From positions 12,338,001-12,402,000 of the forward strand of contig NC_135123.1 of the NCBI RefSeq assembly GCF_050908995.1: a DNA stretch of 64,000 nucleotides. Direction: 5' to 3'. The stretch comes from Andrena cerasifolii (taxonomy: Eukaryota; Arthropoda; Insecta; Hymenoptera; Andrenidae). Below the pieces are notes generated by a model, which saw only the letters and a program-made list of their open reading frames with translations, searched no databases and was not told the DNA's origin. Each line of letters opens with the position of its first letter. The first letter of the stretch is position 1. The position numbers and the translations under genes were made by a program. Below, piece after piece: positions 24,701 to 35,582 of the stretch.

Positions 24701-26740
24701 GAGCCGGACTTCACGTAACACTGGAACGCGCGGAGAAATAAGGGTTCCCGTGGTTCGTTCCACCGATCAAAAGCGACTCGAAACCGCGTACGCGTTCGCC
24801 GTGTGTTCGTCGACCCCGCTCGTTTTCATCGACCGCTTAATCGATCAATCGGCTGTCGGCCGATAATCTAAATCGAAGTGTCCAACTTCATTAGCGTTTC
24901 TTTGCCACGGCCGTATCTCCCGTGCGTCGGCTCGTTATTCAATTAAATTACGACTAGGGGATTATGTTGTGGTACATCGACGAAGGTACCTCCGAGCGGT
25001 GATTGCATCGAACCGGTGGAATAGGATTAAAAAGGACAGGAAAAGAGGAAGAACGAAAGGTAATGGCAGGAAACGATAACAGGAACGTTGGCTCGCGGTG
25101 GATAGAAATTTTCTAATATCGAACGACGGAAAATAGGGGCAAAACATGGGTTTGCTATGAAGAATAGCTTCCCCGACAAGTAGTCGCGTCTGTTACCTGC
25201 GACTCCGCAGACGGGGAGAGGGAAAGAGGAGAATGGATGGAATGGGTGATAGAGAGCGGGTGGAAGAAGGGGGCAATCAAATTGCGGACGAGCGTAAACA
25301 AGCGGGCGAAATTAACCTTCCAATTTCTGCGGCTTGTTGCTAAATAATCGATTGCCGCGTACCAAACTCCGTGCCGCTTTGCTGCGGCATTGGCGTGCGG
25401 CAACAGGTGTGAGTCGACCAGCCGCAGTTACACGAAGCGAGTCTCTCTATTTCCATCTTCCGTTGGGACACTCCAAATTTCTCTCTTCTGCGCTCCTACT
25501 TGGCACAATTTCTTTCAATTCATTCCGGAGCTTAAAATCTCGAAACGGAGAGATGAAAGGAGTTGAAATCACGATAAGAAGATGGAAGATGGAAGATTCA
25601 ATGTGGAGGCTGCAAAGATACGGAGCACAAAGAAATTTAAACTAATAATAATGGTGCTTAGTCTTGTCCAGTGAGGGATCTCAATTTCTTTAATTTTAAA
25701 TCATTAATATAATAATTAACAAGGGTGTCTATATTACTCCATTGACGGATGCCTAGAAGAGGCTTCATCTCGTCTATTTCTGACTTAAAGCTTCTTCCCT
25801 TTCGAATTCCAAGTGATCCAACCAGAATTTCCAAATCTCTCTTTGAATGTATGGTACCTCTACCAACCTACCATTCCCCCATCCATTATCCTCGCGATGC
25901 ACCGTGCACGGGACGATAAACCGAAAAACGAGGCTCCCGAAACGAGACGCGTTTTCGTATCCGTCAGGTCTCCGCATCGATTCAATTCGAGCGGTTTTAT
26001 CTCCGAGCGCGGAACGACTGCGATGCAAAAGCAACACGAGTGGGTCTATCCGACGAACAGTGTAATCGACGTCGCGGCACCGTGGTCTGGGCGTCGCGAC
26101 GCATCGTGTGACGGCGACCGATCGACGCCGGATAAGCCGCGGCAACTATTTCGAGTTATAGCTCGCCGAGAGAGTTACGGGCCGCTCGCGGGATTTATTA
26201 ATCGCTGCAACGAGTGACTCTCTAACCCCCGTTGTCTCTCTTTCCGCCACCCTTTTTTTTTTTTGCCCCTCTACCTCTGTTCCGTTGTCCACCGTCGTCC
26301 CTTTTGTTTTTCCGTTTCGCCTGGGCTGCCTCCGATCATTTTGCTTAAAATCGAATTTAACGACCGAGCGAAAAATCCAGCTTTAGATCGGCGCGGATGC
26401 GTTCGACGGAAAAAAGTATCGTCCGCAGCCCCGGACCACGGTGGAAATATATTACCGGGCGTGTATCTGATATTCTTCGGGACACCGCGTAGGGGATTTA
26501 TAGTACCGCGCCGCTTGATGTTTTTATGAAACGGGCAATGAATCTCGACTGTGTCTTGGCCGCGTCGCGAACTCGTGCAAATGAATTACTTGTGCGCGTG
26601 CACGCCGGTGTTGGGGATTTTTGAGGGAAGCTCGCGGGGCGGAATTGGGAGCAGCTCCTTCGGGGAACGTGGTCTCGAATGAGATTTCCAGACGAAGAGT
26701 GGAGGAGTCGAAGCGGAGTTAGGCTTCGAAAACAGGGATG
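18791..26740. other. Gene-free CpG-rich spacer (about 8 kb)
   Basis: No exon, RNA gene or transposon end recognised. A (GTAG)n-like run lies at 20906-20935, a G-run at 21558-21571, AAYAAC-type repeats near 22945-22985, and a T12 run at 26253-26264. A strong isolated 5' splice-like GAGAGGTAAGT lies at about 22525-22535 without a credible partner acceptor. CpG-rich frames here are long but low in information. Confidence 0.5.
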
Positions 26741-26747
26741 CTGGGTG

Positions 26748-26835
26748 CTGCTTCCCGCAGATCACCGAAGTTAAACTGTGCTGGGCACAGCGTTTAAGTG
26801 GGAGACCATCTGAAGACTCCTCTGTGCTGCTGGCG
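26748..26835 (+). pseudogene. 5S rRNA-like pseudogene or 5S-derived element
   Basis: The core ATCACCGAAGTTAA is the invariant loop A/helix III word of eukaryotic 5S rRNA. It is followed in the correct order by GCTGGGC (helix III/box A region), a TGGGAGACCATCTG segment corresponding to the box C/TGGGTGACCGCCTGGGA region, and TGTGCTGCTGGC, matching the 3' end GTGCTGTTGGC. Spacing fits 5S positions from about 39 to the 3' end. The first third (positions 1-38) is unrecognisable, and several normally fixed box C bases differ, so this is unlikely to be a functional 5S gene. It may be a dispersed 5S pseudogene or the head of a 5S-derived SINE; I see no clear SINE tail or target duplication. Confidence 0.7.
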
Positions 26836-26849
26836 AATGGGTAGTTCGG

Positions 26850-29800
26850 AATCCTGAGTGGTGTGTAAGTTCTTCGAAAGGCAACCGCCGTTTCTTCGCA
26901 CGCGTGAAACTTTTTCGACGAGCCGTAGAACGATTCTATCGAGTAAGCCTGGGTCTGCAAGAATCACTGGTTTTACTAATCGACCGCGATCGGATCGAAG
27001 CTGCGTTAAACCAAAACGAGGAGACCCAAGCGATCGATCAAGATCCTACAAGACCCACGCTTCGCCTCTGGATTAATATTTCCAGATGCTTATCGGTTCC
27101 AGCATTTCCTCCGAATGCGTTAGACCCGGCTTTCCCTCGATCGTGGCGTCGATCCGACCGCGCACACGCGTCGATCGTGAAATATTCATCGGCGATAAAC
27201 GCAAGACGAGCCGCGCTCCTCTTATCGATTATCTCCCGGGTCGTAATTAATGTCTCATTAATTTGAGAAATCGACGTTACCGTTATCGATAACCGTTCAC
27301 GTCGTTCCCGCCGTTTCACGGAAACGTCTCGTCATATTTCATCCGTTTCGTTATCGGCCGTATCTGGACGCTCTCCGTCATTTTTCAGGCATCCTTCGGC
27401 CGCGTTTTCAGCGCTATCTCGCTGCCAAGGTGTCCAGGCACCGTATCACGCGCGCTATGCCTGACTTATCGCCTACCTACGTACGTTTACGTCCACCGGT
27501 ACGCATAGAAGCGGCCACATTCCTATTCTTCCTATCGGCTGGACGGCTATGCGACTCGCAGATTACGATTTGTCGTTAGCCTCGCGATAAACTTCACGCC
27601 GACGGCGATACCCGTCATTTTTACAACGCGTAAAACATCCGACCTCGCCGACAGCTCGCGGCGTTTCTCAGATTTTCCGATCGCCTCGGAGTGATCGTTG
27701 AGCAGGCTTCTCGCGAAGCATGCCAGAAAATGCAATTAAAATGAATCCGCTGTAAGTGTCCCAACTGTATTCCCTGGATTACGCCCTTGAGATCGCAGCT
27801 TTGCCACCCTCTATTCCATAGTAACGCGTTATGATTGCCTCTTTTGTTTTACTTTGCTTTCCGCGTGGACATATCTTAAGCGAAGTGCTTCCCCGTTATC
27901 GGCGTAATGGCCACGATATTTCTCAATTATCAGCAACCCTCTAAAAGCGTATTTTTAAATGGTAACGCTTAAACACGAGGGGAATATTCGTTTTCTGATA
28001 AGCACAGGTCGAGGAGCTTTAGCGCGGTGGTTAGTGCGCTGGTATAGGTTGCCAGGGATATCGTTACGCTGGCATCGTTATTGGGCGTTACGTAATAATA
28101 ATATACTTGGAGATATCGACGATTTCCGCGTATCTACGCGCACACGCTTCACAATATGTCCGATCTCGTAGATACCCGATGAGCTTGAAATGCATGCGCG
28201 CTCGTCTAAGTGGCGGGTCCGTTGTCGCTTCCCATTGTACCTCGGGTCGATTGTTTCTATTCAGGTTGCCGTTAACGGTGCGTATCCTGACTCTTCCTCG
28301 GTGCAACACGTTTTCCTAATTGCATCGCCCGCGGCGTCGCGCGATCGATACGCCCTTCCTATCGATCCCTCCCCATCTATCGTTGACGCTAGGCTGCTCT
28401 TCCAACGTCGAGCTCTTAGGAGAGCCGCGGAATAGTTCCTCGATTCCCCTAATATTTCTCGGCCTTATGCGGCAGCCCCCGCGCCTTTCCCTCGACCACC
28501 GCTAGACTCGAGGAGTCACGATCGTCCACGGAAAATTAAATAAAACTCGGTCGGAGGAGCCGTAACTATCGTCCTCGTGACCAATAGATCTGATTAACGT
28601 GTCGGGGGCCCAGAGAAATGGATATGAAATCATATTCCACTGCTGTCTCCCGCGCGATAGAGTCCGCCCCAGAGCGGGAGATAGAGAGAAACTGGGAAAC
28701 GGGCGGAGAGGGAGAGAGAGGGAGACAGAGTGAGAGCTGTATTACCATCGATAGAGGATATATCGAGGACGGCGTGGCCACGTCAATCGATAGCGACCGT
28801 TCGATATCTCGAACCGGGCGAGCACCCGAGGGCGAGACCCCACCTCCTCCGCCGCGTACTTCCATCCGCGCATAATCATCGGCAATAAATCTCGGGTTGC
28901 ATAAGTGTAACGAGAGATACGGGATCGCAACGCACACAGCCTGAAGCGTTACCGTTCCGTGCTTCGCCCTGGCTGGCTACCCGATGATCGTGTAGGCCCG
29001 TTCGAGGGCCTTCGATCCACGACGATGATGCGGGAGAGCCGTGAGAGCTTGTGAGAGCCAGGCGGACGAGAAATGATCGAGACGCGGTCCGGCTCTCGAT
29101 AACGGGTCCGATTGTTCTGCCTGGCCAGGATTTTTGGAATACGATCGCTATTATTCCTCCACGCGCGCTCTCCGATGAAAGCGTCCCGCCTCTGATAAGG
29201 AATCGATCATAGCTGCCAGATCTTCTCCGCTGTGGATCTATTTCCCCGCCTTTCTGCCTCTCGAAGCGCTAGGTTTCTTTTTTTCGAATATGGTTCTTGT
29301 ATGAATCTGTTGCAGAATGTATCTTAGTTTAAGGACGGCACCTTATAGAGTTTCCTTTCATTTTCTAGGACGTGAACCTCGGGGGTGGGTATTTTCGAGT
29401 GTGTCGCACCTTACTCTAATAGTTCATTGTATTTTGAAGAGACTGAGTAATAATTTTCAGTCATCAATCGCGAATCTTCCGCGATAGCGTACACGTTGCT
29501 TTTCCACAGTGTTTGCATACAGATCCTCTTTCCTCCAATGTCCATCACGTTTTTCCAACCATTCAGTTTGAAAATATATTCAGCCCACGTCCAGGACGAT
29601 GGAACACCGATGCTCATCGGTGTGCACCTCTATCACTCCGGCAGCCGTCGCGTTTTTAATTGCACCAGGTAATTTTATGCCGATTAATACCGGTCGGCCG
29701 GCAGATATCGAGCGGCCGGCTATCTTCCCGATCTCGATTGACGTGGCCGCAGCGTCCCCGATATATCTTCGATAGATGTTATCGGCCCGCTCCGGCAGGG

Positions 29801-31985
29801 CTCTATCGTCCAGCGACCGGAAACAAAATACGACCGCCGAGCACTTTTTTTCCTGGTGTAATCAAAGCATTCGTTCAGCAGATAATTAATCGATCGTGTC
29901 AGCCGTCTTCTCGTATCCATTCGATCAAGCACGGCATAATTACATTTTGGTCTTGTAATACCGGTCACTTCGCCACGAAGCGTCTTCCCTAATTAGCCTT
30001 CCATTAAGTCTCATAAAAGCAACAGCGGAAGAGAGAAAGGACCGTGCCTCTCGCCAGCGTTGAGAGCATACACTCCATCCCCGCTGTCGATCCCCTTCCG
30101 TCGAAAACACGGACGAAATCGAGGCGGAAATCGGCGCTGCTGCACCGCTGCTGCGCCGAGATAGACCATCGAGCGCGTAACAGCCGCACCGTGTTACGTT
30201 CTTACGCTGGTATCGATCTGATACGACGATCGTTTAAACCGCGAGGAAAGGGGACGAGGAAAAATCGGTAATAATTGCGTGGCAGCGATATATCTGGCCG
30301 TTTGGCGCGCGCACGCGTCGATTGTTCCCTCCGCAATCGCTGGATCTCGTTCAACCGAGCTCCATTATCGGACATTTCTATTAATCCACGGGGGTTTATC
30401 TAATCGAAGATCGTGGCAGGGTGACGCGCAGCAGAAATCCGCAACGCCCTAGGGAAAAATCGTAGCGTATATCGATCGGTTGTGCAACTCGATCATCCTA
30501 GTTTCTCCTGATTAAACCTGCAACCCAGACGGAACTACTCTAGATCTTGAATCCAGCGATCGTTATCGATCAGCGGGGCCGTAATTACGGCCTCCTCGAC
30601 GCCAGTCGGGCTCCTCTTCCCCTTCGTTTTCTATAAATAAAAACACGATCGACCGCTCCTTTCAACGTCTCCCACCCACGGGCGCTTTTAATTTGTCGTT
30701 AATTACTCGGCAGCGCCGCGAATCTGTGGCTGCAGGCGTTCTCTCCGCCGATTGCTTCATCGACTCGCGATAGGCGATCTGTGTGAGCGATACTGTATGG
30801 GAATTTGAGCGGAGAATTCAATGATTTCTTAGCAAGTATATAATTCAGTCAGTAACCATTTTTCACCACTTTTCTCTTGGCTGACAAGGATTCCCTTCGC
30901 ACGAAGTAGGTAGCTCGCTGAAAATTGCCCGCACTGACGCTACTGCCTTCTGACGTGTCTACGTCTCGAGATCGCGGGATCTCGCGCAACGATCGCACGA
31001 TTTTTCATACGATACCGCGGCAGTATCGTTAACGAGTATCTCTCTTAATGCCCTCGCCCCCTCTTCCTCTCCACTGTTTTATTATCCACCCTTGTTCCTT
31101 CTTTTTTCTCCCCGCCTCATTCATATCTGTCTTTCTTTTCGCCCGACCGTCTTCATCCTCCTCCAAGCCGCCGCTAGAGCCTCTCCGTCGCTCGAATTCT
31201 CGATCCCTCGATCCCCGGGAGCGGTTCGAGCCAGGACACGTTTATCGCGAGGGCCGATCGCGAAACGGCACCTCGCGATAATTGTGAAATATTAATAATA
31301 ACGAGGAAACGGGGCACGGTGGAACGGCGCCGTTTACGCGCGCCCGCGAATCGCGTCTAGGCATCGTCGACGATCGTTTTTTTTTTTTTTCGGCCGGATC
31401 CGCGGTGGACGAATAACGACGACGATGCCCTCCCCCCCATTCCGATCGTCGTTACACGGCCGTATCTCGTTTATTTACGCGCCGCCCGCCCGCTAATAAT
31501 ATCGTTATGCAAATTCGTTAGGCGCGCCGCGCGACGGCGGTCTCGATTTCGACGGCGGTCGATCGGATCGCGCGCGTAAATCAAAACGGAGCGCGCCGGC
31601 CGCGTCGAGATAAATGTCGGAAAATTAGAGGTCTCGGTCGGTTAATGTGGCCGCGTGCGGGTACGTTAATTGAATATAGAGGAGGAAACAAAAGCGAGGC
31701 TCGTGAATGTTGATCGATGGGTACGCGTGCAGCGTGCCGCGGTCCCTCCAACGGAGAGTACGCCGATCGAGATCGACTGCCCCGATTTTGATGCTTCTGT
31801 AACGCGAGGAGATTGATCGGCCACGGTGTAATAATATACTTTTTTGCCATGTTCACCTGTGCAAGTACTTTGTAGGGAATCTGCGGGGAGAGCGTTTACG
31901 GTGCATGTGAATTGATTGAATATTACAAGAGATGAAAATTAGGAACTGGTGATAGTTGATTAATGGTGGAACTACTTCATGGATA
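26850..31985. other. Gene-free CpG-rich spacer
   Basis: No confirmed gene. GATA/TTATC words cluster at about 27190-27355, including the palindrome TTATCGATAA at 27283-27292. A T-run lies at about 31377-31390 and an octamer-like ATGCAAAT at 31507-31514. A small minus-strand frame (29411-29617) is listed separately. Near 28018 a TAGCGCGGTGGTTAGTGCGCTGG word resembles a tRNA A-box region, but no B box follows. Confidence 0.5.
29411..29617 (-). CDS. Candidate small ORF (68 codons), hypothetical
   Basis: An ATG at 29617 opens a 68-codon frame (begins MSIGVPSSWTWAEYIF, ends SSKYNELLE), with two in-frame stops shortly upstream. Unlike neighbouring frames, its composition is protein-like: three Trp, several Tyr, Asn and Met, and few Arg. 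I recognise no domain, signal peptide or membrane segment. The initiation context is weak (C at -3). It lies in a more AT-rich pocket, which itself shifts composition away from arginine, so chance remains likely. It could also be a fragment of an old repeat protein. Confidence 0.15.
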   Translation of the reverse strand: MSIGVPSSWTWAEYIFKLNGWKNVMDIGGKRICMQTLWKSNVYAIAEDSRLMTENYYSVSSKYNELLE

Positions 31986-31989
31986 TTGT

Positions 31990-32560
31990 GAGCTAGGTCC
32001 GCTCTACGATCTTTACGTAGGGTAGACCGAGGCGAATCGGATCACTTTGTGTTTGATGCCAAAATAATAATAGTTAAACTTAAAAAAAATAGGTTTGTAT
32101 TATATATTTGTAACTAGCAACTCGAATTCGACATAGTCAGAAATTTCGGTTCTTTATAATAGTTTGGACAATAACTCGAGAATTTGTGAATTTATGAATG
32201 AATTTCGGGCACAATTCGGGGAATTTTTTCATTTCCAATACCGGGGGGGGGGTCGAAGTGATCGATTAAACACAGTGCAACGTCAACTATTCAATTATTT
32301 TCTCTAAATGTACCTTCATTATCTTGTGTTACATACCGAACTGCATCGTACAGTATACGGTTATTATAGTTGTTTGAATCTAGGATGCTCTCTTGAAGGT
32401 ATTCTATAATTTATTTAGATTTTGTTACCCTTTGCTCACTTTTCAATTTCTGTATCTACTATTCTTTTCGTTCTCTTCGGAATATACATATATTTGTCAT
32501 AAATATATTATATCTCCCCGCATTATATCTCATTGTACCAAAGGGTTTATTCCGTGAATA
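31990..32560. other. AT-rich island with a possible TA-element end
   Basis: Near 32022 the sequence TAGGGTAGACCGAGGCGAATC resembles the terminus of the TA-flanked element at 8731 (TAGGGGAGACCGGGG). No reciprocal CGGTCTACCCTA end is found downstream, so a truncated relative is possible but unproven. A C3G9 run lies near 32240. The rest is anonymous AT-rich DNA running into the simple repeat that follows. Confidence 0.35.
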
Positions 32561-32562
32561 GT

Positions 32563-32757
32563 ACTAAATAAAAAAATAAAAAAAATAAATAAAAAATAAA
32601 ATAATAAAACATAAATAAATAAAAAATAAAATAATAAAACAAATAAATAAATAAATGAGTAAATGAGTAAATAATAAGTAAATAAATAAGTAAATAAATA
32701 AGTTAATAAATAAGTAAATAAATAAGTAAATAAATAAGTAAATAAATAAGTAAATTT
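32563..32757. repeat. AT-rich simple repeat / minisatellite
   Basis: An irregular (AAAT)n/(AAATA)n tract to about 32675 becomes a regular 12-bp tandem unit of the form AAGTAAATAAAT, repeated about six to seven times to 32757. On the opposite strand it gives a periodic Tyr-Leu-Phe-Thr frame, which is not a real protein. Confidence 0.93.
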
Positions 32758-34195
32758 ATCGTATGAGAATTCGATGTAGGTACGTATCTCGTTCAGCAAG
32801 GTTACTGTTTTGACGTTAAGATGCGGCGAGTTAATAAATTGATATCAAGAGGAAGGCGATTTAGCTGGTAATTGGCTGCGAGTGCTCGGCTCCGATGACT
32901 CGGTTATCGATGAGAGTTTCGTTTTCCCCCCCTGCGGGCTGTTTGTCGAGTTACTATTCAATTAACGTAGCGTTTCGTCTCGGATGGACGTGCAACGACC
33001 GCTGCCTGCAGCCTGCTCTCGCGAGGAAAGGTATCTCGTATCTACAAGCACTTTTCAACGAGGTAATCGACATTCTGGGTGACTTCAAACTCACTTCATC
33101 GATGACTTTTCTCAGACTTTCATTCGATACACAAAGTAAGCACCTCTGTCTCAGCCACACGCCTCGTGTAGTTCCTTCAAAAAGAAACAAGAATACTATC
33201 TCTTATCCTATTGAACCTGACATTCGTCCACAAGTAAGAGGAACCATTTTAAAATTAATTGTACCAAAAGCGCGATAAATGGCCCACCGAACTATCGCGC
33301 TCCCAAGCACAGTTATACCGCACACCCTCCGCCTCTGCAGAATCCGGCAAAAAACGCCGAGGGCTCGGAAGCCCGCTGCACAAGGTGCTCGAAAACGAGC
33401 GGCCGGTAAAAAGCGTCCGATAAAAACAGGAATAAATCCGATTCTCGCATTGCCTTTCGCGTGACTCCGCGGCTGCCGTGGAAGCTCTGTTGCGTACATA
33501 CCTACGTGCGTGCGCGTCTGGGCCTCTCCTGAATAATGTAGCCAACCTTTATCAGCATAACCTCGAAGGCTCCTCGAACAGCCGGCTGGACCGAACCGGG
33601 AGAGCTCTCTCGCAGATACTTGGCTGATTCGCGAAAGATCGCCGAAAGATTAGGTATATCCTCGTCCCCGTTCGACTTATCGGATCGGCGCTCGGTTCGC
33701 CGCAGATTCTCTTCCCGCCGTCTCTCTTACTCCCTCGCCTATTCGATTCCGTCCATCGGGGCTGCAGATAAAGTTGGCTATTTATCTGGCGATGCACGGC
33801 CAGGACAATCGCTTTCCCGATCCGAAACGGGGGAGGATTTCCTTTGTCACTGGGCGGGTGGAGAAGAAGGATTCCCCCGGCTTCTACGCTGCGAATCAAA
33901 CGAACTGTAATCACGTGCGTCTCGAGGATACGTACGTCGCAATGTGTACACTGTTGCGCAGAATCTCTGACGACGTTCTCAGGCTGGTATCATTTACGGG
34001 GTTTAATTCAGTGAATGTTTAAAACTCGATCGAATTAACGTCATCAGGAATACGATATCGTAAGTTTCCCCGTCACTGGCAGATAACCCGGCCTGATAAA
34101 AGAAGGCGCGCTCGAGCTGTCGCTGGCGCATGTAGACGCGCGTCGTCTCCGATTCGAATAATTTCCCGCTGCATTGGGAGGGTGGGTCGGTGTAT

Positions 34196-34196
34196 T

Positions 34197-34231
<35 letters not shown>

Positions 34232-34234
34232 TTC
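34196..34234. repeat. (CT)n microsatellite
   Basis: About 39 bases of CT repeats interrupted by two TTT positions. Confidence 0.95.
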
Positions 34235-35521
34235 TGGACGAGCTGCTAAGCCGACAGGAAACGAAGCGGGAGATAGCGGAGGAGCGGCGACGCCGTTGCA
34301 GGCGAGATAAAGCAGCGATAGGGAGATCGATGAAGGCGATAGTCGAAATTATTACCGGATAGAGGAAGCAGTCGGGACGGCGACCGAAACGAACACGAAA
34401 AAGAGAAACAGCGGCGAAGGAGTGGAGTCCGTTGGGGGGACGAGGACGAGGGGCACGAAGGGAAAAGGGGAGAAGGTGACAGAGAGAAGGAAATGTCCGT
34501 GAAAACTAGACCGATAGAGACGGATAGAAAGCTTGACGGAAAGGGCCGAGGCAGGGAGAGAGGGTCACGAATCGTCGGTGCTCGCACGGAGAGCTCTGAT
34601 AAGCAGGAACAGTTATCAAGAAATGGAAATGACTGATAAAACCCCCACCGGCGGCGGGCGGACTCCGCGCGGGGAACGTTTTTAATATTGCATTACGCCG
34701 GGGATCGCAACGACCGCGGCGGAATTCGTCCTCGTGACGCATCGTCGCGGATCACGCGAATTTTCGCGCCACGATGGACGCGGAGGATCCTCCGGACGAT
34801 TTAATTAACGATCGAAACGCGTGAAACGGCGCGCCCCGCCGCTGGCCGAGCTGATGGGCCAGGGGGGTTATGGGGACGGCGGGGAGGAAGATCCGGAGGT
34901 GGCGATACCGAGCGAAAGGAGAGCGAGAGAAAAAAAAAACCAGCGATCCCGTATCGACGAAGATCCCCGGGAGCGATAAGTCGTTCGCCGCGGCTTCGAT
35001 ATTTGCATTTTGATGCCGGTTCGGACGGCGAATTGCGAAATCGATCGGGTATCTACGCTCGCTCGCGCGGCCTTTATCTAGAACGGCGTCGATTTACTTT
35101 GCGCGCCTGGAAGCGCGGCTCTCTCGATCCATCGGTGCAGCGGTGCATCGTTGGTGCACGCGCGATGGCTGACCTTGCGCAACGCGGCCAGCTCGGCCGG
35201 CATGTAGGTGGTTACCAGTGTCCGCCATCCACGAAAATTGCTCGCGATATTTGCTTAGCTGCCACCCTCCTGGCCATCTCGCTTTCGATCATCGAGATCG
35301 AGAGATTTTCAACCGGGAAGTGGTCTTCAGCGGGCGGGTCAGCTTGAGTTTGACTTGTAGTCGTTCGTTTACAGCGCTCTCCTAATGTTCGACGGTGGTT
35401 TTACCGAGGAGTGGATCGATGATCCTATCGGAGGGAATAATCGACGATCCGTCTGAATCGAGGCGAATCGGGACGGTTTCTTGGTTCACGGCCGCGAGGA
35501 AGCTTCGCGGGGAACGCGGCC

Positions 35522-35582
35522 GATTTGCATAATGGCGTCGGTGCGAGATCGTTACCCACGGGTTCGCCTAAGTATGCAAATC
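35522..35582. promoter_or_regulatory. Inverted pair of octamer (POU-type) words
   Basis: GATTTGCATA at 35522-35531 and its exact reverse complement TATGCAAATC at 35573-35582 form a 10-bp inverted repeat with 41 bases between. Both contain the octamer ATGCAAAT, the known target of POU-domain factors. A GGCGTCG / CGACGCC pair lies close by (35534-35540, 35584-35590), inside the left copy and outside the right one. A binding role is inference only. Confidence 0.35.

Noticed and set aside
28010..28085. tRNA-like A-box TAGCGCGGTGGTTAGTGCGCTGG
   Set aside because: No B box (GGTTCGAATCC-like) follows at tRNA or SINE spacing and no cloverleaf can be formed.
32530..32799. Minus-strand frame with repeated YLFT
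   Set aside because: It is a translation of the AT-rich 12-bp minisatellite.
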